DNA of 64,000 nt from Stutzerimonas stutzeri RCH2 (GCF_000327065.1 NC_019936.1:1550001-1614000); one strand, 5' to 3'. Positions 1 to 7,383 are shown, counted from the stretch's first letter. Made by a program: numbers and translations. The notes: generated by a model from the letters alone, not told the origin.

Positions 1-91
1 CGAGGATGGTTTCCTCGTTCTTCTGGCGAATGCGGCCAGCGGGTTTGCCGTGGGCGGTGTAGAGCGGCTGCGGTGCGTTGTTCTTGTCCAT
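1..91 (-). CDS. TetR-family transcriptional regulator, N-terminal fragment cut by window edge
   Basis: Only the first 30 or so residues are inside the window; the gene runs leftwards off the edge. The translation from the ATG at 91 begins MDKNNAPQPLYTAHG and then has GRIRQKNEETIL, which is the usual lead-in to the first helix of a TetR_N DNA-binding domain (basic residues followed by 'ILxAA'). It lies downstream of the outer-membrane channel gene on the same strand, so it may regulate that gene or a catabolic cluster further left. The family call rests on a short stretch and no ligand can be inferred. Confidence 0.5.
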   Translation of the reverse strand, partial: MDKNNAPQPLYTAHGKPAGRIRQKNEETIL

Positions 92-323
92 GGTCCCTGT
101 CCGTTGGCGCGCTGGCGGTTGGCCTGCTCCCTGGGTGGGACAAGCCGATGCTGGGTTGATGATGGCGTCTTCGGGGTGGTCGTGCGGTGGACGCAGAGCC
201 GGTGGCTGGGCCGTCGAGTCGCCGCAGGGTGATTGCCGAAGCAGGCTGATTCTGCACGAGATTCACTGATCGTTGCAGTCGTTGTGCTTGCATGGATGCG
301 GTTGGTGGGCAGGTCGCGGGAAG

Positions 324-346
324 CGCCGCCCGGCGTGCGGGCGGCG
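324..346 (-). terminator. Hairpin downstream of ompK-like gene
   Basis: Perfect 9-bp inverted repeat CGCCGCCCG / CGGGCGGCG with a 5-nt loop, 7 nt beyond the stop codon of the channel gene. There is no clear U-tract after it on the minus strand, so it could be a weak terminator or an mRNA-stabilising stem. Confidence 0.45.
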
Positions 347-352
347 AGGGCA

Positions 353-1168
353 TCAGAAATGCGCTTTGACGATGGCGCTGAAGGTGTTCTGGTCGGTCGG
401 GCCGACGAAGTTCTTGCTAACGAAGCCACCGTCCTCGATGCCGTACTTGTTGGACCAGTAGTCGTATTCGATACCGACATAGAGCTTGCCGGGGGTGTAG
501 TCCAGCGCCTTGCCGAGGTCGTACTTGATCTGCGGGTTGAAGTGGAAGTTCTTCTTCAGCTCGGTGTTGCTGTTCTTCTTGTCGTTGACGACCCAGTCGA
601 TATAGCCGTCGAAGAGAATATCCGACTTGCCCACCGGGAAGGTCATGGCCCAGGTCGGGGTGATCTGCCACTGGCCGCCTGGTTTGCCGGTTGTGCCATC
701 GGGCTTGCGGTAGTAGGTGTTCAGCGCGAAGCGATCGAAGCCGGGGATGGCGAGATCCACCGCCGGGCCGAGCAGGTAGTTCTGGTTGGGCGTGCCGTCG
801 GCCTGGCTTTCACCGCGCTCGTAGGTGGCGGAGATGAGCACGTCCTTGATCGGGCCGAAGGAGAGATCTGTGCCAGTAATCTTGCCCAGCGACAGGCGCG
901 GGCTGAATTCACCGTAGTAGGTGTGGCCATCGCTGCCGGAAATGCCGTTGTACCACTTGTTGTCGACGAACAGGAACATGTCGCCCCAGGTCCAGCCGCT
1001 GGCATGCTCGAAGGTGATGGTCTGCTGGATTTCCCCCGCATCCACCTTGTAGTCCTTGCCATAAAGGTAGGTCAGGCTGTTGTTCTGCCAGAGCATGGGG
1101 CTGGCCATGGCTTGGCTGCTGAGGATGAACCCGGCCGCGAGGGCTGCGGTGGTCAGGCTGCGCTTCAT
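353..1168 (-). CDS. OmpK/Tsx-like nucleoside-specific outer-membrane channel
   Basis: A 271-residue protein with an N-terminal signal peptide (MKRSLTTAALAAGF... cleaved near AMA-SP), followed by alternating aromatic-rich beta-strand segments and a C-terminal Phe (VKAHF), the outer-membrane insertion signature of beta-barrels. Sequence style (WQNNSLTYLYG, YYGEFSPRLS, LYVGIEYDYW) matches the Tsx/OmpK channel family that passes nucleosides or related small solutes. The ATG at 1168 was chosen over an upstream in-frame ATG because GGAGAC precedes it and the signal peptide starts there. A TetR-type gene follows on the same strand. Substrate is inferred from family only. Confidence 0.8.
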   Translation of the reverse strand: MKRSLTTAALAAGFILSSQAMASPMLWQNNSLTYLYGKDYKVDAGEIQQTITFEHASGWTWGDMFLFVDNKWYNGISGSDGHTYYGEFSPRLSLGKITGTDLSFGPIKDVLISATYERGESQADGTPNQNYLLGPAVDLAIPGFDRFALNTYYRKPDGTTGKPGGQWQITPTWAMTFPVGKSDILFDGYIDWVVNDKKNSNTELKKNFHFNPQIKYDLGKALDYTPGKLYVGIEYDYWSNKYGIEDGGFVSKNFVGPTDQNTFSAIVKAHF

Positions 1169-1278
1169 TGAATGTGTCTCCGTATTGGCATTTGAATGAG
1201 CTTGTAAGTTGTCCAAGCGGTCAGGCTTTGGTCCCATAGCAAGCGCCGCGCCAATACGCGGGTGCGTCTGTAGCGTTA

Positions 1279-1299
1279 ACTTAACTGATTGATTTAAGT
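1279..1299. promoter_or_regulatory. Candidate operator, ACTTAA-N9-TTAAGT
   Basis: Perfect 6-bp inverted repeat with a 9-nt spacer in an unusually AT-rich patch, about 110-130 nt upstream of the ompK-like start. Its symmetry and position suit a dimeric repressor such as the TetR-type protein encoded next to the channel gene, but that link is inference. Confidence 0.35.
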
Positions 1300-1483
1300 C
1301 GAGTTATTTATCGGCTTTAGTGCTGGGGAACTGCGTTTAACGACGACGAACGCCGAAGCACAGATCTAGGGGATCTGACCGATGCGTCAGCTTGCTTCAG
1401 TTTGGGGCGCGTTGGATGGCTGATTGCCAGGCTCGCCACCGAAACGGTGCGCGGGCCGGCAACGGCCGGTAAGCAGATGGCAA

Positions 1484-1520
1484 TGCAAAAACGCAACTGC
1501 CGGCACGTGGCCGGCAGTTG
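1484..1520 (-). terminator. Rho-independent terminator of the csg operon
   Basis: Stem CAACTGCCGGC / GCCGGCAGTTG (11 bp) with a 5-nt loop, located 16 nt after the csgA stop on the minus strand and followed there by GTTTTTGC. Confidence 0.75.
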
Positions 1521-1535
1521 GTGGAGCGAAGAAAC

Positions 1536-2822
1536 TTAGTGCTGGGTGACCAGGGCGCTGTTGTTCACGCCGTTCTGGGTGATGTAGGCGGCGTTGCCAT
1601 AGCCTGCCTGGCTGGCGATCGCCTCGTTGCCGACGCCGTGTTGTGTCACTTTTATCAGGTGATCGGCGCCGCTCTGGCTCAGCATCACGTCGTTCAGCGA
1701 ACCTTCCTGGCGGACAGTCGCCAGGTTGTCACGGCCGTTCTGTTCGATATCGCTGCTGTTGGCCCAGCCATAGCTGACCCCGATGATTTCGTTATCGGTG
1801 CCGTTCTGCACAGCGTTCAGCTCGTTGCCAGTGCCGTCCTGATGGAAGTGCAGGTGATTGCCGCGGCCCTGCTGGTCGACGGACGCAACGTTGTAGTGGC
1901 CTTCCTGAATGGTCTTGGCGGTCTGGTTGCGGCCGTTCTGGTAAACGTCGGCTTCGTTGCCAGTACCGAATTGCTCGGTGGTGGCGGTATTGTTGCCGCC
2001 GAACCAGCCATTGGTCTGCACGATGCTGGAGTCGTTACCGGTGCCGTTCTGCAGGACGAATGCGTTCTGCGCGTTGCCGGTCTGGTTCACCTCGACAGTG
2101 TTGTAGCTGCCGTCGGACATGACGTAAGCCTCGTGCTTCAGGCCGGTCTGCGAAACCATGGCGTCGTTGCGCCAGCCGAACTGTTCAACTTCGGCAATGG
2201 AACCGCTGCTGGCGAGTTGCGTGATGTGCGCGTCGTTGTCGGTGCCCTGCTGATCGATGGTTGCGCGGTCGGTCATGCTGGCGGCTTGGGTGATGCTGCC
2301 ATTGTTCAGGTCGCCGTTCTGGGTCAACGTGGCCTGGCTGCCGTAGCTGGCAGTTTGGGTGATCAGGCCGTAGTTGTCCTTACCGGTCTGGTTGGTGGTG
2401 GCGTTGGTCATCGTCGTGACGGTCTGGAAGGTTTCGGCGACGTTCCGGATGCCATTCTGGGTCTGCGAGGCGCCGGTCTTGTAGGTGTTGTCCTGTTCTA
2501 CCAGCGCATCGTTGCCCCAGCCGCGCTGGTTCTGCGTCGAGCCGGTCATCACGGTGGTGCTCTGGTGCGAGTTGGCGACGTTGAAGTTGCCTGCCTGAGA
2601 CTGCGCTGCGGTGGTGTCCCGCGCGCCGTGCTGCTCAATCAGCGCATTGTTGGCGAAGCCGCTCTGGCCCTGCTGGGCCAGGTTGCCCGAACCGCCACTT
2701 TGCAGCACTTCTGCGACGTTGTTGATGCCCAGCTGGTTCTGCTCCGAGGTGTTGTTGGCCGCGAAAGCCTGGGCAGTGGCGACAGTCAGAATGGCTGCTA
2801 CAAGAGGTTTGAACTTAAACAT
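1536..2822 (-). CDS. csgA: CsgA-like major curlin subunit with about 18 repeats
   Basis: A 428-residue secreted protein: signal peptide MFKFKPLVAAILTVATAQAFA, then almost entirely imperfect 22-23-residue curlin repeats of the type Q-x-G-x-x-N-x-A-x-x-x-Q (for example TQNGVNNSALVTQ at the C-terminus and EQFGTGNEADVYQ). About 18 units can be counted; the N-terminal half uses 23-residue units with irregular linkers such as TTVMTG and NTYKTG, while the C-terminal half is regular. E. coli CsgA has five repeats in about 150 residues. The ATG at 2822 is preferred because GGAG lies 8 nt before it; a GTG nine bases earlier has no Shine-Dalgarno site. It is the last gene of the csg operon, 47 nt after csgB, and is followed by a strong terminator. 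Expected role: extracellular amyloid fibre. Confidence 0.9.
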   Translation of the reverse strand: MFKFKPLVAAILTVATAQAFAANNTSEQNQLGINNVAEVLQSGGSGNLAQQGQSGFANNALIEQHGARDTTAAQSQAGNFNVANSHQSTTVMTGSTQNQRGWGNDALVEQDNTYKTGASQTQNGIRNVAETFQTVTTMTNATTNQTGKDNYGLITQTASYGSQATLTQNGDLNNGSITQAASMTDRATIDQQGTDNDAHITQLASSGSIAEVEQFGWRNDAMVSQTGLKHEAYVMSDGSYNTVEVNQTGNAQNAFVLQNGTGNDSSIVQTNGWFGGNNTATTEQFGTGNEADVYQNGRNQTAKTIQEGHYNVASVDQQGRGNHLHFHQDGTGNELNAVQNGTDNEIIGVSYGWANSSDIEQNGRDNLATVRQEGSLNDVMLSQSGADHLIKVTQHGVGNEAIASQAGYGNAAYITQNGVNNSALVTQH

Positions 2823-2869
2823 TTTTGTCACTCCATGGATGTTTTAAGTACAGCGGTATTTCCCTGGGA

Positions 2870-3367
2870 TTAGCGGTACTGGCGAACCACTACCGTCAGA
2901 CCTCGGCCGCTCTGGCTGACATTGCTGCTGTGCCCGCTGCCGGTCTGTTCGATGAGGGCGCGATTGCTCGAGCCCTGCTGTGCGATGGCGGCGCGGTTGT
3001 CCGCGCCGAATTGTTCGATGTGGGCGTCGTTGTCGAAGCCGTACTGGCTGATCAGCGCGGCATTGCCTAGGCCGATCTGCTCGATGGATGCGCTATTGGC
3101 GTAGCCGCTCTGGATGATGTATGCCTCCAGCTCCGCACCTCTTTGCACGATGCGGCCGGCCATGTCCTGGCCGGACTGCTGAACGACTGCCATCGCGCCC
3201 TGAGCGCTGACCGCGTTCTGGCCGAGCACGGAAAGGTCCCTGCTTATGCCGGACAATTCGGTGGGGGCGAGGTCGGAAAGGGGGGCGCTTTCGGCGTAAC
3301 TGCAGGAAGCCAGTAGCAGAATTACGGGTAGCAGCAGCTCATACGCAATCCGTTGCGAGCGGGTCAT
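2870..3367 (-). CDS. csgB: CsgB-like curli nucleator (minor curlin)
   Basis: A 165-residue protein with an N-terminal hydrophobic export signal and five or so curlin repeats (IEQIGLGNAALISQ, IEQFGADNRAAIAQ, IEQTGSGHSSNVSQ), ending in VVVRQYR, like the basic C-terminus of enteric CsgB. A non-repeat segment of about 40 residues (SAPLSDLAPTELSGI...) precedes the repeats. The signal region contains LLLASCSYAES: this can be read as a lipobox (L-A-S-C) or as a signal-peptidase I site after SYA. The start at 3367 has AGGA about 8 nt upstream; an earlier in-frame ATG at 3391 lacks one. Expected role: surface-bound template for CsgA polymerisation. Confidence 0.85.
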   Translation of the reverse strand: MTRSQRIAYELLLPVILLLASCSYAESAPLSDLAPTELSGISRDLSVLGQNAVSAQGAMAVVQQSGQDMAGRIVQRGAELEAYIIQSGYANSASIEQIGLGNAALISQYGFDNDAHIEQFGADNRAAIAQQGSSNRALIEQTGSGHSSNVSQSGRGLTVVVRQYR

Positions 3368-3569
3368 GGGTCCGTTCCTGATTAAGCTCATGTGTCGACA
3401 TACTTGCCCCGAATCGAGACGGCGAACATCCATCCAATGATTGAAAGTGCTGCGATCCGGTGCGATGCAGGCAAGTTCGCGACGACAGCGGTCGTGCCGG
3501 TCAGCCGCCGGCGGAATCGCCGACGGCCGTTGGACGGACCTTTGGTTGGATGGTTGTGCGGTATGAAGT

Positions 3570-3592
3570 CTCGTCGGCGTTGCACCGACGAG
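3570..3592 (-). terminator. Hairpin between csgG and csgB
   Basis: Perfect 8-bp stem CTCGTCGG / CCGACGAG with a 7-nt loop, 5 nt beyond the csgG stop on the minus strand. No U-run follows. It sits at the head of a 230-bp gap inside the operon and could act as an attenuator or 3'-end stabiliser separating csgDEFG from csgBA transcripts. Confidence 0.45.
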
Positions 3593-3597
3593 TTGGG

Positions 3598-4428
3598 TCA
3601 GTTCAACTTGCTCAGGTACTTGCTCAGCTCCGGGTGCTCGCTGCCGTGGCCTTCGGCTGTTTGCCAAAGGCGCCGATCGACGCCCTGAGCGATCAGGTGC
3701 GCGACGGCGGCCTCGATCGCCGAAAGCACGCAGAGCTGCGCCGGCTCGTTGGTCGTGTAACCGGCTTCGGCTTCGAGCAGCTCCTTGAACTCGATGAACT
3801 TGTAGACGTTGGCGCTACGGCCGATAGAGAAAATCGTCTTGGTGGTCATCACGTTCGACAGCACCCGGCCACTGCGCACATCGATGGCCCGCAGGTTCAC
3901 CGTGACCTGATCGACGCGGTATTCCTGGGACAGGCCGATACCAAGGTAGCGCGCCCCCTGGCCGCCACTGCGCACGTTGGTCTCGTAGGCGACGATGGCG
4001 CCTTCCATGATGATGTTCGCCGCCAGCAGCGAGGGCAGCTCGGACTGGATGTTAGGCGCGACATCCGGCTTGGCCTGGGAGGCGCGGATGATCTTGCGTT
4101 CGGTCAGCACGTTCTGCAGGCCTTCGCGTTCGAGCACCACGAACCAGCCGCTGGCCTGCATGGCATCGACCAGCATGCTGGCTGCGCCCTGGGTCACGGC
4201 GGTGGAGAATGAGCTGGCCGGTGTCGGCTTGTACTGGCCGGTCTGGTCGCGAAAACCGTACACCGCGGCCACCAGCGGACCTTTCGGGCGTGGCAGCGCG
4301 AGCAGATCCTGATAGGTCGAGGTGCGCGGGGTGAGAGTTGGTGGATGCTGATCGGCAGACATGGGTTCGCGTACGGCGCAACCCTGCAGTACAGCCATCA
4401 TCCCTATGGCTACGAATAGGCTTCTCAT
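3598..4428 (-). CDS. csgG: CsgG curli secretion pore lipoprotein
   Basis: A 276-residue lipoprotein precursor: MRSLFVAIGMMAVLQGC, with the lipobox Cys at 17, then the CsgG domain (STYQDLLALPRP, FRDQTGQYKP, LEREGLQNVLTERK, GARYLGIG, VTVNLRAIDVRSG, YTTNEPAQLC), all closely matching the family. CsgG forms the nonameric outer-membrane pore that exports curlins. In the constriction loop the sequence is KPTPASSFSTAV: the Phe equivalent to E. coli Phe56 is kept, but the positions of Tyr51 and Asn55 are Thr and Ser. It lies 21 nt after csgF. Confidence 0.95.
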   Translation of the reverse strand: MRSLFVAIGMMAVLQGCAVREPMSADQHPPTLTPRTSTYQDLLALPRPKGPLVAAVYGFRDQTGQYKPTPASSFSTAVTQGAASMLVDAMQASGWFVVLEREGLQNVLTERKIIRASQAKPDVAPNIQSELPSLLAANIIMEGAIVAYETNVRSGGQGARYLGIGLSQEYRVDQVTVNLRAIDVRSGRVLSNVMTTKTIFSIGRSANVYKFIEFKELLEAEAGYTTNEPAQLCVLSAIEAAVAHLIAQGVDRRLWQTAEGHGSEHPELSKYLSKLN

Positions 4429-4449
4429 GGCCTTTGTTTCTCCTTGGGG

Positions 4450-4863
4450 TCATTTGCCGATGATGATTTCGGACATTTCGCCGGTGAGCCGGTCGGTGAT
4501 TTCGACGATCAGCATGCCGGCGTCGCCGTTGTAGACGCGTACGAAGAAGTCGTCGGTGGTTATCGCGCCGGTCTTGCCGTCTCTTGCGTCGTTGAGCAGA
4601 TCATTCAACAGGCGTGATTCGAGCTGGCTGGTGAAGCGATCCAGTGTCGACTGGTTGCCCAGCAGCGAGGAGCGATCCAGCGCGTCCGGGTCCTTCTTGC
4701 TGTTCTGCGCCTGCGCGTTGCCCAGCAGCCAGGCACCGTTGAGCGGGCTGCCGCCGAAGGATGGATTGATCGGGGTGTAGACCAGTTCGGTGGCGCTGGC
4801 GCCGGCACTGAGCAGCAGGCTGCCGAGCAGCGCGCCGAGAGTCTTGCGGGTGTGCTGTTTCAT
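4450..4863 (-). CDS. csgF: CsgF curli assembly/coupling protein
   Basis: A 137-residue secreted protein with a signal peptide (to GASA) and the CsgF hallmarks NPSFGG near the mature N-terminus, NGAWLLGNAQAQNS, and a C-terminal ITDRLTGEMSEIIIG. The N-terminal segment of CsgF plugs into the CsgG pore, and the protein couples secretion to nucleation by CsgB. Its start overlaps the csgE stop by 4 nt (ATGA), indicating translational coupling. Confidence 0.93.
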   Translation of the reverse strand: MKQHTRKTLGALLGSLLLSAGASATELVYTPINPSFGGSPLNGAWLLGNAQAQNSKKDPDALDRSSLLGNQSTLDRFTSQLESRLLNDLLNDARDGKTGAITTDDFFVRVYNGDAGMLIVEITDRLTGEMSEIIIGK

Positions 4864-5243
4864 AACTCGTCCTTGGCCATGTCTATGTTGTCTTCGAACA
4901 GCGCTTCGATCTTGCGCCGATTGATCTCCTCCACCACGAAGTCGGCCGCCTCGTAGGCCGGCTCCTTCATGTCCGCCACGTTGGGCTGCAGGAAGCGCCG
5001 ATACAGCGTCTGGTTCTCGTGCTCGACCCAGACCAGAACGCCCCAGCGCGCCGAGGGCCTTTCCTTGACCGCAAGGTTGAAGTCCAGGCCGCTGATGTCG
5101 TTCAGGCGTTCGCAGAAGCGCACGTAGAATTCGTGTCCGGAGCGGGAGATGGTGTTGTCGGTGATGAACCCCTGCAGCTCGGCTTCGTCGCCGTGGGCGC
5201 TCAGACCCAACAGCAGCAGAAGCAGTCCGGCGGTGCGTTTCAC
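4860..5243 (-). CDS. csgE: CsgE curli secretion adaptor
   Basis: A 127-residue periplasmic protein with a short signal peptide (MKRTAGLLLLLLGLSAHG) and the CsgE pattern: GFITDNTISRSGHEFY, then FNLAVKERPSARWG and a hydrophobic QTLYRRFLQP segment. CsgE caps the periplasmic side of CsgG and gives substrate specificity. It overlaps both csgD (upstream) and csgF (downstream) by 4 nt. Confidence 0.93.
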   Translation of the reverse strand: MKRTAGLLLLLLGLSAHGDEAELQGFITDNTISRSGHEFYVRFCERLNDISGLDFNLAVKERPSARWGVLVWVEHENQTLYRRFLQPNVADMKEPAYEAADFVVEEINRRKIEALFEDNIDMAKDEL

Positions 5244-5890
5244 GACACCGCCTCGCCGACGTGGGCCAGCACCAGTGATGCCCCCTGCGCGCGATTACTG
5301 GCGCCGAGCTTGCGCAGCGCGTTGTGCACGTGGCTCTTGATGGTGTGGATGCTCAGGTGCAACTTTTCACCGATGGCTGCGTTGGACAGGCCTTGCCCGG
5401 CGAGGGCGAGGATCTGCTTTTCCCGCAGCGTCAGTTCGTCGATCACCTGATGCGAGTTGCTGAGCTGACGGTAGCGGCACAGCAGCGTTTCCATCAGCTG
5501 CCTGGGCAGCCAGTCACCCCCCGCAAGCATGGCCTGGACGCCGCGCACGAAGATGTTGCGTGGGGTTGCGCGGTAGAACACGCCACGGATCCATGGGTGC
5601 GTTTCGACCAGTCGCCGCGCCTGATCCGGCTGGGCGTTGATCAGCGCTACCGGAGCGTCGCCGACCTGCCGCAGCAGGTGGATGCATTCGTCGCGGTCGA
5701 AGCTGGCGACGTCGAGCAGGATCAACGCAGCATCCGCCTGTTCCGGTCGTGGAGCGGTCATGTGGACGAGGGTGCAGTCGGGGCCGTCGTGGAGGTGCTG
5801 ACGCAGTGTGCTGTGGAGAAGCCTGCTGGCGGAAAGCAGCATTACGCGAGGTTGGGCGGGCTGGAAAGCCGACACAGCGTGATCGTTCAT
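5240..5890 (-). CDS. csgD: CsgD-like LuxR-family regulator of curli
   Basis: A 216-residue protein with an atypical receiver-like N-terminal domain (RVMLLSASRLLHSTL..., AALILLDVASFD) and a C-terminal LuxR helix-turn-helix (LTLREKQILALAGQGLSNAAIGEKLHLSIHTIKSHVHNALRKLGASNRAQ, described here in parts: ELTLREKQILALAGQG, then LSIHTIKSHV). CsgD activates curli genes in enterics. The ATG at 5890 is chosen because AAAGGA lies about 7 nt upstream; the ATG at 5896 is too close to it. It is the first gene of a csgDEFGBA operon, unlike E. coli, where csgDEFG and csgBAC are divergent. Confidence 0.9.
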   Translation of the reverse strand: MNDHAVSAFQPAQPRVMLLSASRLLHSTLRQHLHDGPDCTLVHMTAPRPEQADAALILLDVASFDRDECIHLLRQVGDAPVALINAQPDQARRLVETHPWIRGVFYRATPRNIFVRGVQAMLAGGDWLPRQLMETLLCRYRQLSNSHQVIDELTLREKQILALAGQGLSNAAIGEKLHLSIHTIKSHVHNALRKLGASNRAQGASLVLAHVGEAVS

Positions 5891-6136
5891 TCGCATGTCC
5901 TTTGCTGAATGTGGGTGGGAATCCGTGATTTGTCGTACTCGACAGTGGTGCGTTACGGAGCGCACTTGAAAGTAGTTCAGCTGTGCGACAAAAAAAAGTC
6001 AAAAGATGAATTTGGTGTCAGATTGCCGACGAAGCGTGATTGGGAAGTTCTGCTGGCCGCGCTTCAGCGTTGCTCCTACAGTCTGTGTTCTGAACGGAAG
6101 CCGCTCATGCGGCCTCATGGACAAGGAGATTCGCAA

Positions 6137-6772
6137 ATGGGTGATCCGCTTTTCTGGCTGGTGTTCTTTTCGGCTGCGCTGGCACTGAATCTTTCGCCCG
6201 GGCCGGATCTGCTCTACGTGATTTCGCGAACGCTGAGCGGCGGCCGCCGCATCGGCATCATCTCCGCATGCGGTGTATGCAGCGGGGCGCTGGTGCACGT
6301 GGCGTTCGCCGCGCTGGGCATCTCGGCCATTCTTGCCACCTCGGCGCTCGCCTTTACGGCGGTCAAGTACGTGGGGGCCGCCTATCTGCTGTATCTCGGC
6401 TATCAGGCGCTGCGCTCGGCCGGTAGCGGGACGGCGCCGGCCCTCAAGGCAGCGCCGCGAGTGTCCGCTTGGAAGGCCTATCGCCAGGGTGTGCTGGTCG
6501 ATCTGCTCAATCCCAAGGCGGCGATCTTCTTTATGGCGTTCCTCCCGCAGTTCGTTCGTCCCGAGCATGGTGCGGTGCCGCTGCAGTTGCTGGTGCTCGG
6601 TATGCTGGTGGTCGTGGTGGCGATCATTGTCGAAAGCGCGTTGGTTTTGCTGGCGGCGCGTGCCACGCAGACGCTGCGCAACAATCCGGCCGTCAGCCAG
6701 TGGCTTGACCGGGCGCTGGGCTCGGTGCTCATCGCGCTTGGCATCCGTCTGGGGTTGAGTGAGCGCATCTGA
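6137..6772 (+). CDS. LysE/RhtB-family amino-acid exporter
   Basis: A 211-residue inner-membrane protein with six predicted hydrophobic segments and the family signature NLSPGPDLLYV near the N-terminus, followed by GILSAC-like Gly-rich and LLYLGYQALR segments and LLNPKAAIFFMAFLPQF. The LysE/RhtB family exports amino acids or derivatives. The ATG at 6137 is preceded by AAGGAG at 6123-6128; longer in-frame starts would add a non-membrane leader without support. It is divergent from csgD and the exact substrate cannot be told. Confidence 0.88.
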   Translation: MGDPLFWLVFFSAALALNLSPGPDLLYVISRTLSGGRRIGIISACGVCSGALVHVAFAALGISAILATSALAFTAVKYVGAAYLLYLGYQALRSAGSGTAPALKAAPRVSAWKAYRQGVLVDLLNPKAAIFFMAFLPQFVRPEHGAVPLQLLVLGMLVVVVAIIVESALVLLAARATQTLRNNPAVSQWLDRALGSVLIALGIRLGLSERI

Positions 6773-6847
6773 AGGGAATTTGATCCGCTCTGCGCGGCTC
6801 TCAACAGGGGAGGGCCGGCAACCGGCCGTCCATGATGGGAGCTGCGT

Positions 6848-7303
6848 ATGTCACAGCAGAGCAAGAACACCTCGGCCAGCCTGATCCCCTGCCTGCGCTA
6901 TCGCGACGTGGCCAAGGCCATCGACTGGCTTCGTCACGCCTTTGGTTTCGAGTGCCAGCGCCAGTACCGCGACGAGCAGGTCGGCATCACCCACGCGCAA
7001 CTTGCCTTTGGCAACGGCATGCTGATGGTCGGGCCGGTAGCGGATTCCGAATATGGTCGTCAGCTACGCCAGCCCGATGAAATCGGTGGCGCGTCGACCC
7101 AGGGTATCTATGTGATCGTCAACAGCGCCGATGCGCTCTACGCCCAGGCCAAGGCCGCCGGGGCGCAGATCGTCGTCGAGCTCAAGGACGAAGATTACGG
7201 CGGTCGCGGTTTCACCTGCCGTGATATCGAAGGGCATCTGTGGAGCTTCGGTACCTACGATCCCTGGGCTGACGAGGCCGCCGGGACGGTCGCCCAGGCC
7301 TGA
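6848..7303 (+). CDS. VOC-superfamily (glyoxalase/PhnB-like) protein
   Basis: A 151-residue protein with the beta-alpha-beta-beta-beta fold pattern of the vicinal-oxygen-chelate family: LIPCLRYRDVAKAIDWLRHAFGF at the start (in parts: CLRYRDVAKAIDWL), AQLAFGNGMLMVG, YVIVNSADALYAQAKAAGA, and the closing FTCRDIEGHLWSFGTYDPW. This last motif is typical of PhnB/YdcJ-like members of uncertain substrate. It may be a metal-dependent lyase, dioxygenase or antibiotic-binding protein; no reaction can be assigned. Confidence 0.8.
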   Translation: MSQQSKNTSASLIPCLRYRDVAKAIDWLRHAFGFECQRQYRDEQVGITHAQLAFGNGMLMVGPVADSEYGRQLRQPDEIGGASTQGIYVIVNSADALYAQAKAAGAQIVVELKDEDYGGRGFTCRDIEGHLWSFGTYDPWADEAAGTVAQA

Positions 7304-7383
7304 GCGCGCCGACCATCGGGGGGAATGATCTCGCCGTTGTCGCTGTCACCTTAACTACGACAGCAGACTGCGGAGGAACGACG

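Larger units (their letters stand above)
1169..1535. other. Intergenic region between csgA end and ompK-like start (367 bp)
   Basis: No coding region is supported here. It holds the csgA terminator hairpin at its right side and an AT-rich dyad (1279-1299) that lies where an operator or promoter for the channel gene would be expected. A second short dyad, CCGGC-aacg-GCCGG, lies at about 1456-1469. Confidence 0.6.

Noticed and set aside
233..1171. Long plus-strand ORF (312 residues) opposite the OmpK/Tsx-like gene
   Set aside because: It is the antisense frame of a well-supported outer-membrane protein with signal peptide; its translation is Val/Ala/Gly-rich without any domain, as expected of GC-rich antisense frames.
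1536..2822. The csgA repeats as a CRISPR-like or intergenic repeat array
   Set aside because: The DNA repeats are imperfect, in frame and explained by the curlin protein repeats; there are no spacers or cas genes.
1518..2873. 451-residue plus-strand ORF opposite csgA
   Set aside because: Its apparent repeats (AVLVDG, VVVAFL-type) are only the mirror of the curlin repeats on the other strand; no signal peptide or ribosome site.
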